In this document: positions 52,625-62,852 of the stretch, piece by piece
Position numbering within the stretch: position 1 is the first letter of the stretch
How the letters are laid out: each line of letters begins with the position of its first letter
From: Blepharisma japonicum
Taxonomy: Eukaryota > Ciliophora > Heterotrichea > Heterotrichida > Blepharismidae
Length of the DNA: 64,000 nt
Direction of reading: 5' to 3'
Assembly: GCA_949751835.1 (NCBI GenBank)
Contig: CATKHK010000055.1
Coordinates: forward strand, 124,001-188,000
The notes under the pieces: generated by a model
The model's input: only the letters and a program-made list of their open reading frames with translations
Database searches by the model: none
Told to the model about the DNA's origin: nothing
Translations under genes and position numbers: made by a program

Positions 52625-53542
52625 ATGATCAGTGTATTTGTTTTTGCTTTCTCTATCTCTGTACTTACAGCGAGTGAGCTACCGGATTCTCAATCATCAA
52701 TTCAATCAATACACGCTTTACTTCAAGATTTAAAATCAGAATTTCTCTTAGAACAGAATGAAGATGACTCAAGGCAATTCAATCACAATAGAGATTGCAT
52801 TGAAGCATTATCATCTCTCAGCAAGGTAGGAGCTAGCACCCAATCCCTTCTTGAGAACCGACAAAATGCTCAAAAGTTGTTAAGTGACGAGCTTGAAGCA
52901 GTAAAAGGTGAAATTGATTACCTCAATGAAAATCTATCATATAGTCAAAAAAAGCTGCAAGAGTTATCTGGATTGAGGTGTGACCAATCCACTATTTTCT
53001 TGCACAATCTCAAAGACATTAAAGAAGCAGAAAGTTCAATTGCCGACCTCAGAAAGAACACTAATATCTTCTTCAACACCGAAAACACTGAACTGGTACA
53101 GATTGCTGCTAAAATCAGCTCTCTAGTCCCACAGTCAGGAAATATCCTCACAGAGCTGTCAGAAAATTCAGCTGTGGATGTGCCAAACTTGTTAAACGAT
53201 TTGAAATCCATGATCAAAATAAACGTTAAAAAATTAGAAGACGAAGAACTGCAAAACGCAAGAAATTTTGCAGATTGGCACATAAATATTAAAAAAGAGA
53301 TACAAAGGATAAACGAAGAGCTACAACAAAAAGGAGATTACGCTGAAAAACTTTTAGCTGACTTAAGTCAGGCTGAAGCTGCTAAAGAGGAAGCTGTTAG
53401 AGTTAACGAAGATTTTAAAATGGTAATTGAAGCTCAACAAGCAGAGTGTGAAACTCAGAAGAAAATTATTGAGAAAGACACCCAAAGAAGAAAGGAAAAT
53501 ATTGAAATATTGGAAGAAAGTATCCAAATTTTAGAAAACTAA
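52625..53542 (+). CDS. Secreted coiled-coil protein, trichocyst-matrix (TMP/Grl)-like
   Basis: 305 residues, ATG 52625-52627, TAA 53540-53542, no intron; the one Trp is UGG. A signal peptide (M-I-S-V-F-V-F-A-F-S-I-S-V-L-T-A) is followed by almost continuous coiled coil. Landmarks of trichocyst matrix proteins are an early C near E-A-L-S-S-L, and G-L-R-C-D-Q-S-T-I-F-L-H-N-L in the middle, like the L-R-C-x...F-x-x-S/N-L core of Paramecium TMPs. Those proteins are processed and crystallise inside secretory granules, released on stimulation. The paralogue at 57219-58289 shares the plan. The organism's extrusomes are the likely location; propeptide cleavage sites cannot be fixed. Confidence 0.72.
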   Translation: MISVFVFAFSISVLTASELPDSQSSIQSIHALLQDLKSEFLLEQNEDDSRQFNHNRDCIEALSSLSKVGASTQSLLENRQNAQKLLSDELEAVKGEIDYLNENLSYSQKKLQELSGLRCDQSTIFLHNLKDIKEAESSIADLRKNTNIFFNTENTELVQIAAKISSLVPQSGNILTELSENSAVDVPNLLNDLKSMIKINVKKLEDEELQNARNFADWHINIKKEIQRINEELQQKGDYAEKLLADLSQAEAAKEEAVRVNEDFKMVIEAQQAECETQKKIIEKDTQRRKENIEILEESIQILEN

Positions 53543-53699
53543 ATATTTTAAGGTAATAAAATTTTATTTCATTGAGAGCTATAATATTATTAAGCATATA
53601 ATTTCTAGTAAGTCAATGGACCAATATATATTAGATAACACACAAAAATATTTTAAATAATTAATTTCTCCTCAGATCAGATATAATTTAATTCCGAAA

Positions 53700-55913
53700 A
53701 TGGATCCAGCATTCAATCAAGATATGGACGCCAAACCAGGCCAAAAACCTGAAATTTCAGGTGACAGTATCTCAGTAGAAATGGGTTCTCCAAATTTTCA
53801 GGGTAAATTTTTGGCTCCCTTGCCTAATAAAGAAAATCAAGAAAAAAATCAAATATTAGAAAACGGAGATGAGAGCGCAGATTCATCTGACAATTCTTAT
53901 ACAGATTATCAAGCTGAAATAGGACAATTAAATAAAGAAAGCGATCTTAAAATCAATTCCACTATTCAGCCTCCTCCATCTCTCGAAAATTCGATTAAGC
54001 AATTGAAGTTTGATTCATTTAAAATTAAAAAATCAGCGATTGTAGAGAAAAATTTATTGAAAAGTGATTCCGTCAAAAAATATGATTCAAGTAGAGAAAA
54101 ATCTTCATCTTCGTCAGGATCCGCTGTTTTTGATAGTCCAAGTTACAAAAATCAGTTTTCCATAAAAAAAGAGAATTTATATAAAGAAAAGAAAGACAAT
54201 ATTAAATTGTATGAGAGTTCAGCTGACAGTCAAACAAATATATTTAAATTTGGAATGACAAAAAACGCTATGAACCCCAACTCAGATTATGAAGTGTTAC
54301 CTAATGGCTCAAAAGAAGTGAGCAGAGAAGAATCTAAAAAACGATTTAATAGGTTTGACACAGAGCCAGCCAAAAAAAGAAGTCCTAAAATTAGAGTGTC
54401 TGATGAAATACCGCAAGAAATAAAAATCCCTAAAAAGAAAGAAAGTAATGATAAATTTGAAACTCATCTACAAGACATTGAAGTTTATATTGATGAAGGC
54501 AGAGATGAAATTGCTCCAAATCTTCAAGAAAAGCAGCCTATATTTCCTAAAGAAAATAAAAAGATCTACGATTCTGAGCCTATATCTCATATAGAAAGCC
54601 AAAAAAAGCATCTGGTTCCAGGTGAAGACCTTGATGAATCTTCAACAAAAGAAGAGAAAAATGGTGTTTTAACTTCAAGCAAAGCATTTCATGCGAGATT
54701 TCAGCGTAATCGAGAAGACGATAAATTGTTTTTATCACAGAAGAAGAAATCAAAAGAGCCTATAGCCGATATAAAAGAGCAAATAAGAGGCAGTGAGCAA
54801 GCCAAAGACCAATACGATTTTAAAACTTTTGGCCCTGATTTTGCTCCATCTTCTCAAAATGTAGGCTCAGCTTCTAATAGTGCTGAAAGGCCTCATACAG
54901 GAGTTCATACCCCAGTGTATGGGATTATGAACTCAAATATTTTTGGAGGGAATTTATCAAGTAATAGAGAGAATTTGCAGCCCAATATTTTTATGAACCA
55001 AGAGATAGTTGATTCATTCTCTGAGCAGTCATCATATAAATCTCTGCAATCAAAGCCAGAAAATAAGCAGTATTTCCAAAGATCATTTGAAATCGACACA
55101 AATCGAAATTCAATAGAAAATGAAATAGGTACCGATTTGATGTCAAGCAGGCCTAATGAGCTTAAAGATCTTTTAAATAGAAGCCATAATGTATCGAATT
55201 ATGAAAAAATTACAGTTTTTATGCAAGCATTGCAAGATTTTGAAAACGAGCCGCTGCCTCAAATACAAAAACAACCTCAAAATAAGCCAGGAATTTTAAA
55301 TAAAATCTGCTCATGCTGCTTCTCATCAAATAATGACAAGTCATGTGATGATACGCCAGGACCATGTGATTATTTAATAAAATGATCAAAAATAAAGGTT
55401 GATTTAAATGCAGAATTTCATCGGAAAATGCTGCAAAAGATTTATAAGAATGTTACAAGCATAGACGAGTGGCCAAAGAATAATGGCTTATGAAATGAAA
55501 TTGGGATAAGAGATATAAACAGCGATTTTTCTGGAAATATTTCAGTTGTTGGTTTTTTATTTATATTATATTTACAGTCATATTATAACAATCATTTTAT
55601 GGATTGACTATATCAAACAAAAAATATTGACCCAAACTTTCCTTTCCTTAAAATGCTTCATGAGTTTGCACTGCTAGCGATTGATGTACTTAAAGCAGGG
55701 AAGCTAGAAATATATATTAACCCAAAGAAAAATCCTCATGAGCCAGTCTTTCTGGTATATTCGGGAATTGTAATTAACTACTTTAAAGATTTTTTTAAAA
55801 AATGATCTGAAAATGAAGGCAAAATAAGTACGACATCTCTGAAAAGCTCAAAGCTTAACCCTCAAGAAATGATAAAAATCGCTAGACAGTCATCTCAAAA
55901 GAACCAGAGATAA
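53700..55913 (+). CDS. ELMO-domain protein with long disordered N-terminus
   Basis: 737 residues, ATG 53700-53702, TAA 55911-55913, no intron; UGA-Trp at 55383 and four later places. Residues 1-560 are Ser, Lys, Glu and Asn rich and look disordered, with a Cys cluster (C-S-C-C-F-S-S-N-N) at the end. The C-terminal 175 residues match an ELMO/CED-12 domain: W-N-E-I-G-I-R-D-I-N-S-D-F-S-G (the family W-x-x-I-G-F-Q-x-x-D-P-x-x-D-F-R-G), V-V-G-F-L-F-I-L-Y-L, then P-F-L-K-M-L-H-E-F-A-L-L-A-I. Small ELMO proteins are GAPs for Arf/Arl GTPases; the catalytic Arg of ELMOD proteins appears replaced by Ser in D-F-S-G, so activity is doubtful. Both diagnostic segments lie beyond the first UGA. Confidence 0.78.
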
Positions 55914-55954
55914 ATAACCATTAAATTTTTCTGTATTTTAGATAAATTTTAGAT

Positions 55955-56905
55955 TTAGTTATAGTGTTCAAGCCTTAGTGAACCGTTTGATGATTGCTGG
56001 CGCTCTTTTATTGTTCTTAAAATTCCTTGAAGAACTGGTGTGTTGTTATATCTTGACCTTGGACTTACTGAGTGAGCACTAACTTTTATAAAAATATTAG
56101 ATTTTTGATTTGTCACATCATTTGCATTAGAAAAATTAACTAATGATGCTTGAGAGTCCATAGAGAGATTCAATTTACTTCTATATTCATTCTTTATTGG
56201 CTTTATAAATGCCTCAGAAGTTTCCTTTGTAGGAGTTTGATCTCTTGATGGAGGATTTGACGAGACCCCATACTTGCTTTCATTTCATTGCAAATTTGTA
56301 TGGCTGTTATGCAAATTATTAAGATTTGGATTTATCTTCGTATTAAGTCCATATGCATTTGATATTTCATATGGAGTTAAATTAGTCCCACTTCTTATAT
56401 GTTTAACGGGCGATTTGGATCTTAATTCAAGAGCTGCTTGGTGCCTTTTTTGCATTGAAGCAAGTAGGCTATCAATAGTTATTTTTCCTTTAGTTCTTAA
56501 GTAATCGATAGGCTCTATTACTTTTTTATCGTATTCAACGCTTCGATTTGTCCTTTTATGAGTGCGTTTTTGTGAAATTTTCGGCAATATTTCTGACTTA
56601 AAAGGGCTTTCACTTGAAGACCCAATTTGCAATTTATTTGGCCGAAGAATATTTGATGAGACTTTGGAGGTGCTTTGAGCACAAGTATGCTTTATTTCTT
56701 GGTATAAACTTTTTAAACATAGCTTTAAGTCATCTGATTTACGCAGCCCAGGAGAAAATTCTTGAAATTTAACGAATTTTTGAGGTCTTAGCAATGACTT
56801 TGAAGAACTTTTAATAGGTGATATATAGCGAGGGCTAACCGGTGAGTTTAATCTGTAATTTCTTGGAGACAAGGCTTTTTTAGATGCCGAATTGTAATTA
56901 TACAT
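55955..56905 (-). CDS. Hypothetical basic, Ser/Pro-rich protein
   Basis: 316 residues, ATG 56903-56905, TAG or TAA at 55955-55957, one UGA-Trp at 56285. It has several S-P sites in a row at the N-terminus (L-S-P-R-N-Y, P-V-S-P-R-Y-I-S-P-I-K), a helical central stretch and a disordered remainder. The pattern of S-P-R/K motifs suggests proline-directed phosphorylation and possibly microtubule association; this is inference from composition. I do not recognise a family. It ends 41 bp from the convergent ELMO gene. Confidence 0.62.
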
Positions 56906-57218
56906 TAAATTAACTTAATTCTGCATTATTTTGAGTTAATATATTAAAATAGAAATTTTATAGATTAAATTGGAGTTCTATATATTCAAAATTTCATCAA
57001 TAGTTTTAGAACTTTATTTTTATTTAATGTAATAAATTCTGAGGACTATACTATGTTGTGCTTATATTTATGTTTATACTAAAATACTTCAGCAAGTAAT
57101 ATTCTTTATTGCCGCTAACATATTTAAATTCTTCTTCTTAAAGCAATGATTAAATATCAAGCATCAGGGATATATATAGCATTAACGGTTAAAGATGCCA
57201 ATAACGTTATAATTTAAA
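56906..57218. other. Intergenic between divergent genes
   Basis: 313 bp of AT-rich sequence between the divergent starts of the basic protein and the second trichocyst-like gene. Its right end carries the shared 21-nt block (57203-57223). Confidence 0.5.
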
Positions 57219-57223
57219 ATGGT
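57203..57223 (+). promoter_or_regulatory. Start-site copy of the shared 21-nt element
   Basis: The block ends over the ATG (57219-57221) of the second trichocyst-like gene and equals 52347-52367. The t/a-rich part would place it as a TATA or initiator-like element right at the coding start, which fits very short 5' leaders. Confidence 0.4.
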
Positions 57224-58289
57224 CAAAATCCATCATGCCATCCTATTGCTTTCAGCTATCCTAGCAACAATAAACGCTCAAAGTGAGCCTATAGGAACTT
57301 TAAAATCAGTAGCTGAATTAGTTTTTGAGCTTAAAGAGATAAATCAACGTGAAAATAATGACTCTGATATCATTAGCCAAGACATCGTGCAAAGATGCGG
57401 AAAACTCATAGGTGCAATTTCAGCATCTGAAACAGAATCATTTAATAATATGAACCAAGCTAAACAGCAGCAAAAAAATTTGGATATTGACTTAGAGCAA
57501 TCAAAAGAATATATATCAAACAACAATCGCCAACTAATTCATGACTCCGAACAGATTGTTGACCTTCAATCAAAACGCTGTTTTGAAAACGAGAAATTTG
57601 TTAACGACTTAATCGATTTGAAAGAATCGCTGGAAAAGGTAGATTTTCTTAAGGCAAATTTGAAAGAATTTTTCAATTCAAAAGGGGTAGAATTTTTAGA
57701 AACAATTAAAGAGGTTTCTGAAAATACTGGAAACACACCATCACTATTAGAAATTGAAGCAAGCTACAATTTGCATACACACCCTTATGAATTCAACACA
57801 GCCCAAAGATATGCTGATGATAAAAAAATGACACCAGAAGAAGCAATGAAAATTTCAGGCAAGAAGGGCCAAAAACTAGAAGAAGATCTAGAAATATTAC
57901 TAAATAAGATTGAAAAAGATATAGAGCAGGCATTTCAAGACGTTGAAACAAGAGAAATACAAACCGCAAACGACTTCGTGTTAATAGAAATGGAGCTACA
58001 AAAGCAAGCAGCTCAATTTCTTGACGAAATTGAAAGAAAGCAGCTGCACATTGCAAAGGTCAAAAGAGACATAGAATCTAATGCTCAACTCTCAGACCTT
58101 AACGAAAAAGCAAGGAATAATCTCAAAAAAGCAAGAGAGGCCGAAGAAGCCTACTGCAGAACTAAAAGCGATTTTTCAGGTTTTGATGAAAGATTAAGAG
58201 TTCACCAAAAAGAAGCGATTGAGGAGTTGTTGTATTTATTCAAAACAAACTATCCTGAATTATCAACTTTCGTGATTTCAAACGAATAA
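57219..58289 (+). CDS. Secreted coiled-coil protein, trichocyst-matrix (TMP/Grl)-like
   Basis: 356 residues, ATG 57219-57221, TAA 58287-58289, no intron, no Trp. A signal peptide (residues 1-20, ending T-I-N-A-Q) leads to coiled coil with an early R-C-G-K-L-I and a middle S-K-R-C-F-E-N-E-K-F-V-N-D-L, the spacing seen in the gene at 52625. A Pro/His-rich hinge near residue 190 (N-L-H-T-H-P-Y-E-F) may mark the propeptide-mature boundary. A late C-R-T-K follows near the C-terminus. Granule-core protein of the TMP/Grl type is the best explanation; there is no membrane anchor. Confidence 0.7.
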   Translation: MVKIHHAILLLSAILATINAQSEPIGTLKSVAELVFELKEINQRENNDSDIISQDIVQRCGKLIGAISASETESFNNMNQAKQQQKNLDIDLEQSKEYISNNNRQLIHDSEQIVDLQSKRCFENEKFVNDLIDLKESLEKVDFLKANLKEFFNSKGVEFLETIKEVSENTGNTPSLLEIEASYNLHTHPYEFNTAQRYADDKKMTPEEAMKISGKKGQKLEEDLEILLNKIEKDIEQAFQDVETREIQTANDFVLIEMELQKQAAQFLDEIERKQLHIAKVKRDIESNAQLSDLNEKARNNLKKAREAEEAYCRTKSDFSGFDERLRVHQKEAIEELLYLFKTNYPELSTFVISNE

Positions 58290-58416
58290 AGTTTTAAATT
58301 ATTTAATATTATTTGATAATTTGTTCTATCTTCAATTTTTCTTTTATTCAGATTTAATAAGTGGTGGCAAGGAAACTTGGGTATGGTTTGAGGGTGATGG
58401 AATAATCACACCTGCT

Positions 58417-58776
58417 TTATTTTCGAAAAAAGAGCGATGCATATTTAGCATGTCGGTAAGCTAATTTATTAATTACCTTGAATATTTCTATATGATTGGG
58501 AGAAAATAAACTTGCTAGTGCTAAATGGTTCCGCTGGTGTGCTGCAAGCTGGGCTTTTGATTTAAATTTTGCATTACATCCAGATTTTTGACATTTATAT
58601 GTGTCCTCGCCTTTGTGGCAGCTCATATGGATTGCAAGGCTTGAGCTAGATTTATATGACAATCCACATATTGCACAAAAAAACTTTTTCTCTTTGGGTG
58701 TAGAGTATTCAGGGTCACTTTCATCAAAATCAGAATCAGAATATTTTTTTGTCAGCACAGCAGCTCTTGTTTTCAT
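58417..58776 (-). CDS. Small C2H2 zinc-finger protein
   Basis: 119 residues, ATG 58774-58776, TAA 58417-58419, no intron, no Trp. Two fingers in tandem: F-C-A-I-C-G-L-S-Y-K...H-M-S-C-H and Y-K-C-Q-K-S-G-C-N-A-K-F...H-Q-R-N-H, C-x2-C and C-x4-C types, joined by K-G-E-D-T, a near-canonical linker. The N-terminus is acidic and the C-terminus basic and aromatic. Two tandem fingers could bind a short DNA site or RNA; no target is implied. Confidence 0.8.
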   Translation of the reverse strand: MKTRAAVLTKKYSDSDFDESDPEYSTPKEKKFFCAICGLSYKSSSSLAIHMSCHKGEDTYKCQKSGCNAKFKSKAQLAAHQRNHLALASLFSPNHIEIFKVINKLAYRHAKYASLFFRK

Positions 58777-59095
58777 TTATTAAATTAAATTATAGAGAAA
58801 ATATTTCATTAACAGTTATTAGTACTTTGATAAATTTAATGCATGATCTTATCTCACTGAAAAATAGAAAGCCAAATAAAAAGCATTTTGATTTATTTTT
58901 GTGATTATTCGTAGCCATTTATTTCGTTTATATAGCAATATATGCATATAAGGTCTAAAATTGCTGATGCCGTTTATATACTGACCGAATATTAATTTTG
59001 CTCTAATAGTCTAACTTTAATAAATAATGGTAACAGAAATCAGCCAAGAGATGCTAAAACAAATGGCTCTGACTAGATTTATGGCAAAAATTAAT
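58777..59095. other. Intergenic, no gene seen
   Basis: 319 bp of AT-rich sequence between the zinc-finger start and the LITAF-protein stop, both minus strand. A cgtttatat motif occurs twice (near 58928 and 58972) and again before the LITAF gene (near 59865), perhaps promoter elements. Confidence 0.4.
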
Positions 59096-59857
59096 TTAAT
59101 TATTTCTGTTCGTACAATTTAGTGGTCTAGAGCATTTATGGCATCTAATCCTAGGAGCTTTACACTCATTTGTCATATAGGGTAGCAGAAAGCACCCAAA
59201 CACTCCTCCCATAAAGAAAATTCCAACTGCCGACCAAAAAGTCTTTGAAGAATTGATATAGATTAGTTCAGTCGTAACTTCTGACTTACAATAAGCACAT
59301 CAAACAAGTTTAGGGACCTCATTTTTCAATTCAAACTCATCTTCAGCATCATCAATAAATATTGCCTCTTTTGATTCTCCAAGGCTTGAACTGAATGGCA
59401 ACTGTGATAATGAGACCGAGTGTGTGTGGCGTGATGGTAGTAGCTCATCATTATTACTTGTGATTACATTTGTGTCTGATTTTCTGGATTTAAACTCATT
59501 TTCAATGGATTTCAGCTTTTCTTGCAATCGATTTTGCTGCCGTGCATTCTCGAGATCTCGAGCTTTTGCAGCTAAAAATAAAGAAGTTTGAGATTTTCTT
59601 GGAGAGCTACGTCTGCGACCGAATGACCGCATTGTGCTTGCATTGGTGTCTGTGCTTTCTCTAAGTATAGACCTACCAAACGGTGTTTGATTATTTGGGT
59701 CAGCTTTTCTAAATGGAGAGCTCATCATGCTTGATATAGAAGTCATATCTTGGAACTCTACCAAAGAACCTTTAATAGGAGTTGGGCTTAGATTTTGACT
59801 GAAAATTGACCGTTTAAGTTCTGATGAGGCTGCGTAGTCAGACAAGTTTTCTTCCAT
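59096..59857 (-). CDS. LITAF-domain membrane-associated protein
   Basis: 253 residues, ATG 59855-59857, TAA 59096-59098, UGA-Trp at 59300. Residues 1-185 are disordered and Ser/Arg rich. The C-terminus after the UGA is a LITAF domain: W-C-A-Y-C-K-S-E-V-T-T, then a hydrophobic hairpin (W-S-A-V-G-I-F-F-M-G-G-V-F-G-C-F-L), then C-H-K-C-S-R-P-L-N. The two C-x2-C knuckles form one zinc site while the hydrophobic part dips into the membrane; this is the layout of LITAF and CDIP1 on late endosomes. The usual H before the second knuckle is R-C-H-K-C here. Reading the UGA as a stop would remove the whole domain. Confidence 0.82.
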
Positions 59858-59928
59858 TTTTTAACGTTTATATCCGCTTAAATAGAATAATTTGTAAAAG
59901 AAATTTTTATACATTTTGAGATTATTAT

Positions 59929-61746
59929 ATGCATAATAACATGTCAAGACGATCACCACCTCAAGCTTTACAGATGAATAATACTTCAGGGCTTCTTAAT
60001 AGCTCTCGATACTCTTTTCAACCAGCAGCAAGTATACGTCAATCTTGAGACGGTCATCAAAGCAGATCAAAGCTTACATTTCCTGAAATTATGAGTTACC
60101 TGAAACCTGAAACTCCTAAGCCAAAAAGACTTCCTAAGGTGGGAAAAAATGAATTAATGACTGGGATATTTGAAATTCATGGGATTGGGATTAATTATAG
60201 CTCATCTAATGGATATGGAGCTCCAAGAGGAATAGGGTTTCTAATTACAAAAAATTTGATGTTGACGACTCATTCTGTGGTCCCAAATGAAGAAAGTGCG
60301 CTGATGAGTCAAGTTAAATTCATGGGGATTTACAATGAAATTCATAGGCTTGATCCAAATCAGTTTTTTTATACAGATGGGGCAAGAGATATTACGATCA
60401 CTACCTTAGTGTTTCAAGAAGGAGATGAAAGAGTTAGATATCCATTAGAAGCAAGACATAGATTTAAATTACTGCCTGGAGAAACTGTAAATATCTTGAA
60501 TGGTCGACTTGTCCCTAGCTTAGTGAGTGAAATTACAGATCATAGCTTCACTTTTAAATCAAAAGAATTAACACTACCAGGGACTCCTTTGTTTTCTAAG
60601 AAATGAAAGCTTCAAGGAATATTTATTTCAGGCTCAAACTCATATAACTCAAAGCAAGCCAGAAGGCTTGACTCTATCTTAACCTCTCTCTTAATGCTAA
60701 AGAACACAATTTTAGCCCAAGAACTTGAAAATTTCCTACTAGAGTACGCAAAGTTTTATCAACTTCCCACAAATCTAGGAAATCGCCTTGCAGACTCAAG
60801 CACTCTATTTTGGGTTCAATGAAACAGTCCAAATGTGTATCAATTCGATGAAATTGTAAAAGACTGAAAAACTGTAGCATTAAATAATATCAATGAATTT
60901 AAAGGCTATGAACGACAGCATTGAGGATTTCCCACAAATTCTCGTCTGGTGAATTTACAAGACGGGAGTGTTATGATTGTAGGAGGAAAAGATTCAAATA
61001 ATGGGAAATCAAGAAGAGACGCTTTTCAAGTTTTTCCGAATTCAGGAGTGATCTTAAGAAAAGGGAGTATGTTAGAAGGAAGGGCTGCACATTCTTTGAT
61101 ATATAGATATGGATGTGTGTACGCAATGGGTGGAATTCCTTCAGGAAACACATGTGAGCGATATTCGATACAACAAGATTCATGAGTACCCATTGCAAGT
61201 TTAAATATCGCAAGATGTGAAGCTTCTGCTTGTACATTTAATAATGAAAAATTCATGCTGATTATTGGAGGATTGCCTGAAAACGCTGCTGGAAATTCTA
61301 TAGAAAGATACAGTTTTGAATTCAATAGATGGCAACTGCTGGAATTGAGGCTCCCAAATGTAGTAATCAATCCAGCTTTATATCAAGTTTCCCCAACAAA
61401 GCTTGCCATTTTTGGAGGGAGAATTAGCGATAATGTGTTTATTTTTGAAACTGAAGGATACTCAGGAAATGAGACTGAAGAATTATTGAGGCTTTATCAA
61501 GTAGATTTACTTCCTAGAAAAGTTAAATGCCTTTATCCAGTTACTTATAGGCATGGAAGGAATGTGCTTTATATATTATGTGAAAGAGTGGACTCTCTTC
61601 CAGACATTCATATTTATGATTATAAAAGGCTTTTAGGTGAGAGGATTGGAGATGTTATTGAAGTGATTTCAGAAAACAAATCTATTGGAGGAGTGCTGAA
61701 TCATATGAGATTATTAACACCAGATTATAGAGACGCATATTTTTAA
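59929..61746 (+). CDS. Trypsin-like (probably inactive) and Kelch fusion protein
   Basis: 605 residues, ATG 59929-59931, TAA 61744-61746, no intron, six UGA-Trp. Residues about 80-235 resemble a two-barrel trypsin-like fold: G-A-P-R-G-I-G-F-L-I-T-K-N-L-M-L-T-T-H115-S116-V-V (where active members have L-T-x-x-H-V) and L-P-G-T-P-L-F (where active members have G-x-S-G-x-P-L-F). The catalytic Ser position is Pro217, and the His is shifted or lost. From about 300 on come Kelch blades (V-M-I-V-G-G-K-D, V-Y-A-M-G-G-I-P, M-L-I-I-G-G-L-P, L-A-I-F-G-G-R-I). The protease-fold reading is by motif only and could be wrong; the Kelch part is clear. A binding scaffold is the likely role. Confidence 0.72.
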
Positions 61747-61874
61747 GAAATATGCTGTAGCAAGACTTTTTTAATTGGAATTATATTTGCTTTAATTAAA
61801 ACCCAAACTTTTCCTAATCATAAATACTTTTATTTTTACCAAAATATACTTAATTTAACTTATGAATTAAATAT

Positions 61875-62426
61875 TTAACTTACAAAATTTTCAATATCTT
61901 CAATGATATCTAATAAGCTTTTATCATTTTCGTCAACAATTTGCCTCCGAACAGATTTATTCTCTATAGGCGTCATCAAGAAGCTATCAATCTCCACTAA
62001 TTTCAAAGATTCAGGCAATGTTAGAGCACTTTCTCTTCTTCCATAATATCTTGCAGTTTCTTGCATTTTCACTGATTCTGGCACATCGGAAACAGACTTT
62101 TTTTTGCTCATAACGCCTTTGCTAGATTTGGTGGAAATATATTTGTGTGTTTTTTTATTTTGGCTTGATTTTTTAGCCACTGGTGAAGACTGAGAAGGAG
62201 GTGCTGAAAACCTAGAATGAACTTTGCCTGTTCTTATTTTAGTTAAAAGTTTTTCCTTTTCGCTAGACTTGATACCTGCTTTGCCGTAAGGGGAAGCTTT
62301 TCTTTTAGCAATGAAATTCTTTGATGAAATCTCAGATTTTACTGATACTGCTAGTGGAAGATTATCAAGCGCCAAGTTGATACAGCTCGAAGACTTTCTT
62401 AAAACCTTGCTGTTTGCCTGGATCAT
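61875..62426 (-). CDS. Hypothetical basic disordered protein
   Basis: 183 residues, ATG 62424-62426, TAA 61875-61877, no UGA and no Trp. It is rich in Ser and Lys (K-S-S-Q-N-K-K-T-H-K, S-K-K-K-S-V-S), with hydrophobic, acidic helices near the C-terminus (S-L-L-D-I-I-E-D-I-E-N-F). No domain is seen. It could be a chromatin or cytoskeletal accessory protein by composition, but nothing decides this. Confidence 0.6.
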   Translation of the reverse strand: MIQANSKVLRKSSSCINLALDNLPLAVSVKSEISSKNFIAKRKASPYGKAGIKSSEKEKLLTKIRTGKVHSRFSAPPSQSSPVAKKSSQNKKTHKYISTKSSKGVMSKKKSVSDVPESVKMQETARYYGRRESALTLPESLKLVEIDSFLMTPIENKSVRRQIVDENDKSLLDIIEDIENFVS

Positions 62427-62852
62427 TGTTTAGATATTTGTGTTATAGTCATATTGATGAAGATTCAATTTGGTTAAATCGAGAAAAGATTTGAAAATAT
62501 TCGATGATTTAATATAGATATTCAACGAAGTTATTTACTAAGGTTTTTATTAGATAGTAATTTATCAAATAGTAGAAATGTAGATTTTGCTAAATTATAA
62601 TTAGAAGGAATGCTTCAAAGTTATATTTGCTGTAATCAGACCACAAAAACTAGTTAGATAAGCACTCTATCACTATCATAAATATTATTTTAATTATGAA
62701 GATTTCATACCTGCTCTCTTTAAATTTATGTTTTTAAATAAAAATTTAAATTAACTGCTGGTATTGACTTGCAAAAAACTCCGAATCTTAACAATTCTTT
62801 TCCAAATTCTATTAAAATGTCGTTAAATCTTTAATATTAAATTTGTCTAACG
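62427..62852. other. Intergenic between divergent genes
   Basis: 426 bp of AT-rich sequence between the divergent starts of the disordered protein and the last gene. No ORF, repeat or RNA gene was recognised. Confidence 0.45.

Noticed and set aside
59029-59122. Plus-strand ~31-codon frame opposite the LITAF gene end
   Set aside because: Too short, overlaps the LITAF 3' end on the other strand and shows no motif.
61840-61877. Possible intron donor gtaagt at the end of the disordered protein
   Set aside because: No acceptor at 15 or 16 nt follows, and the TAA directly after is an acceptable stop.
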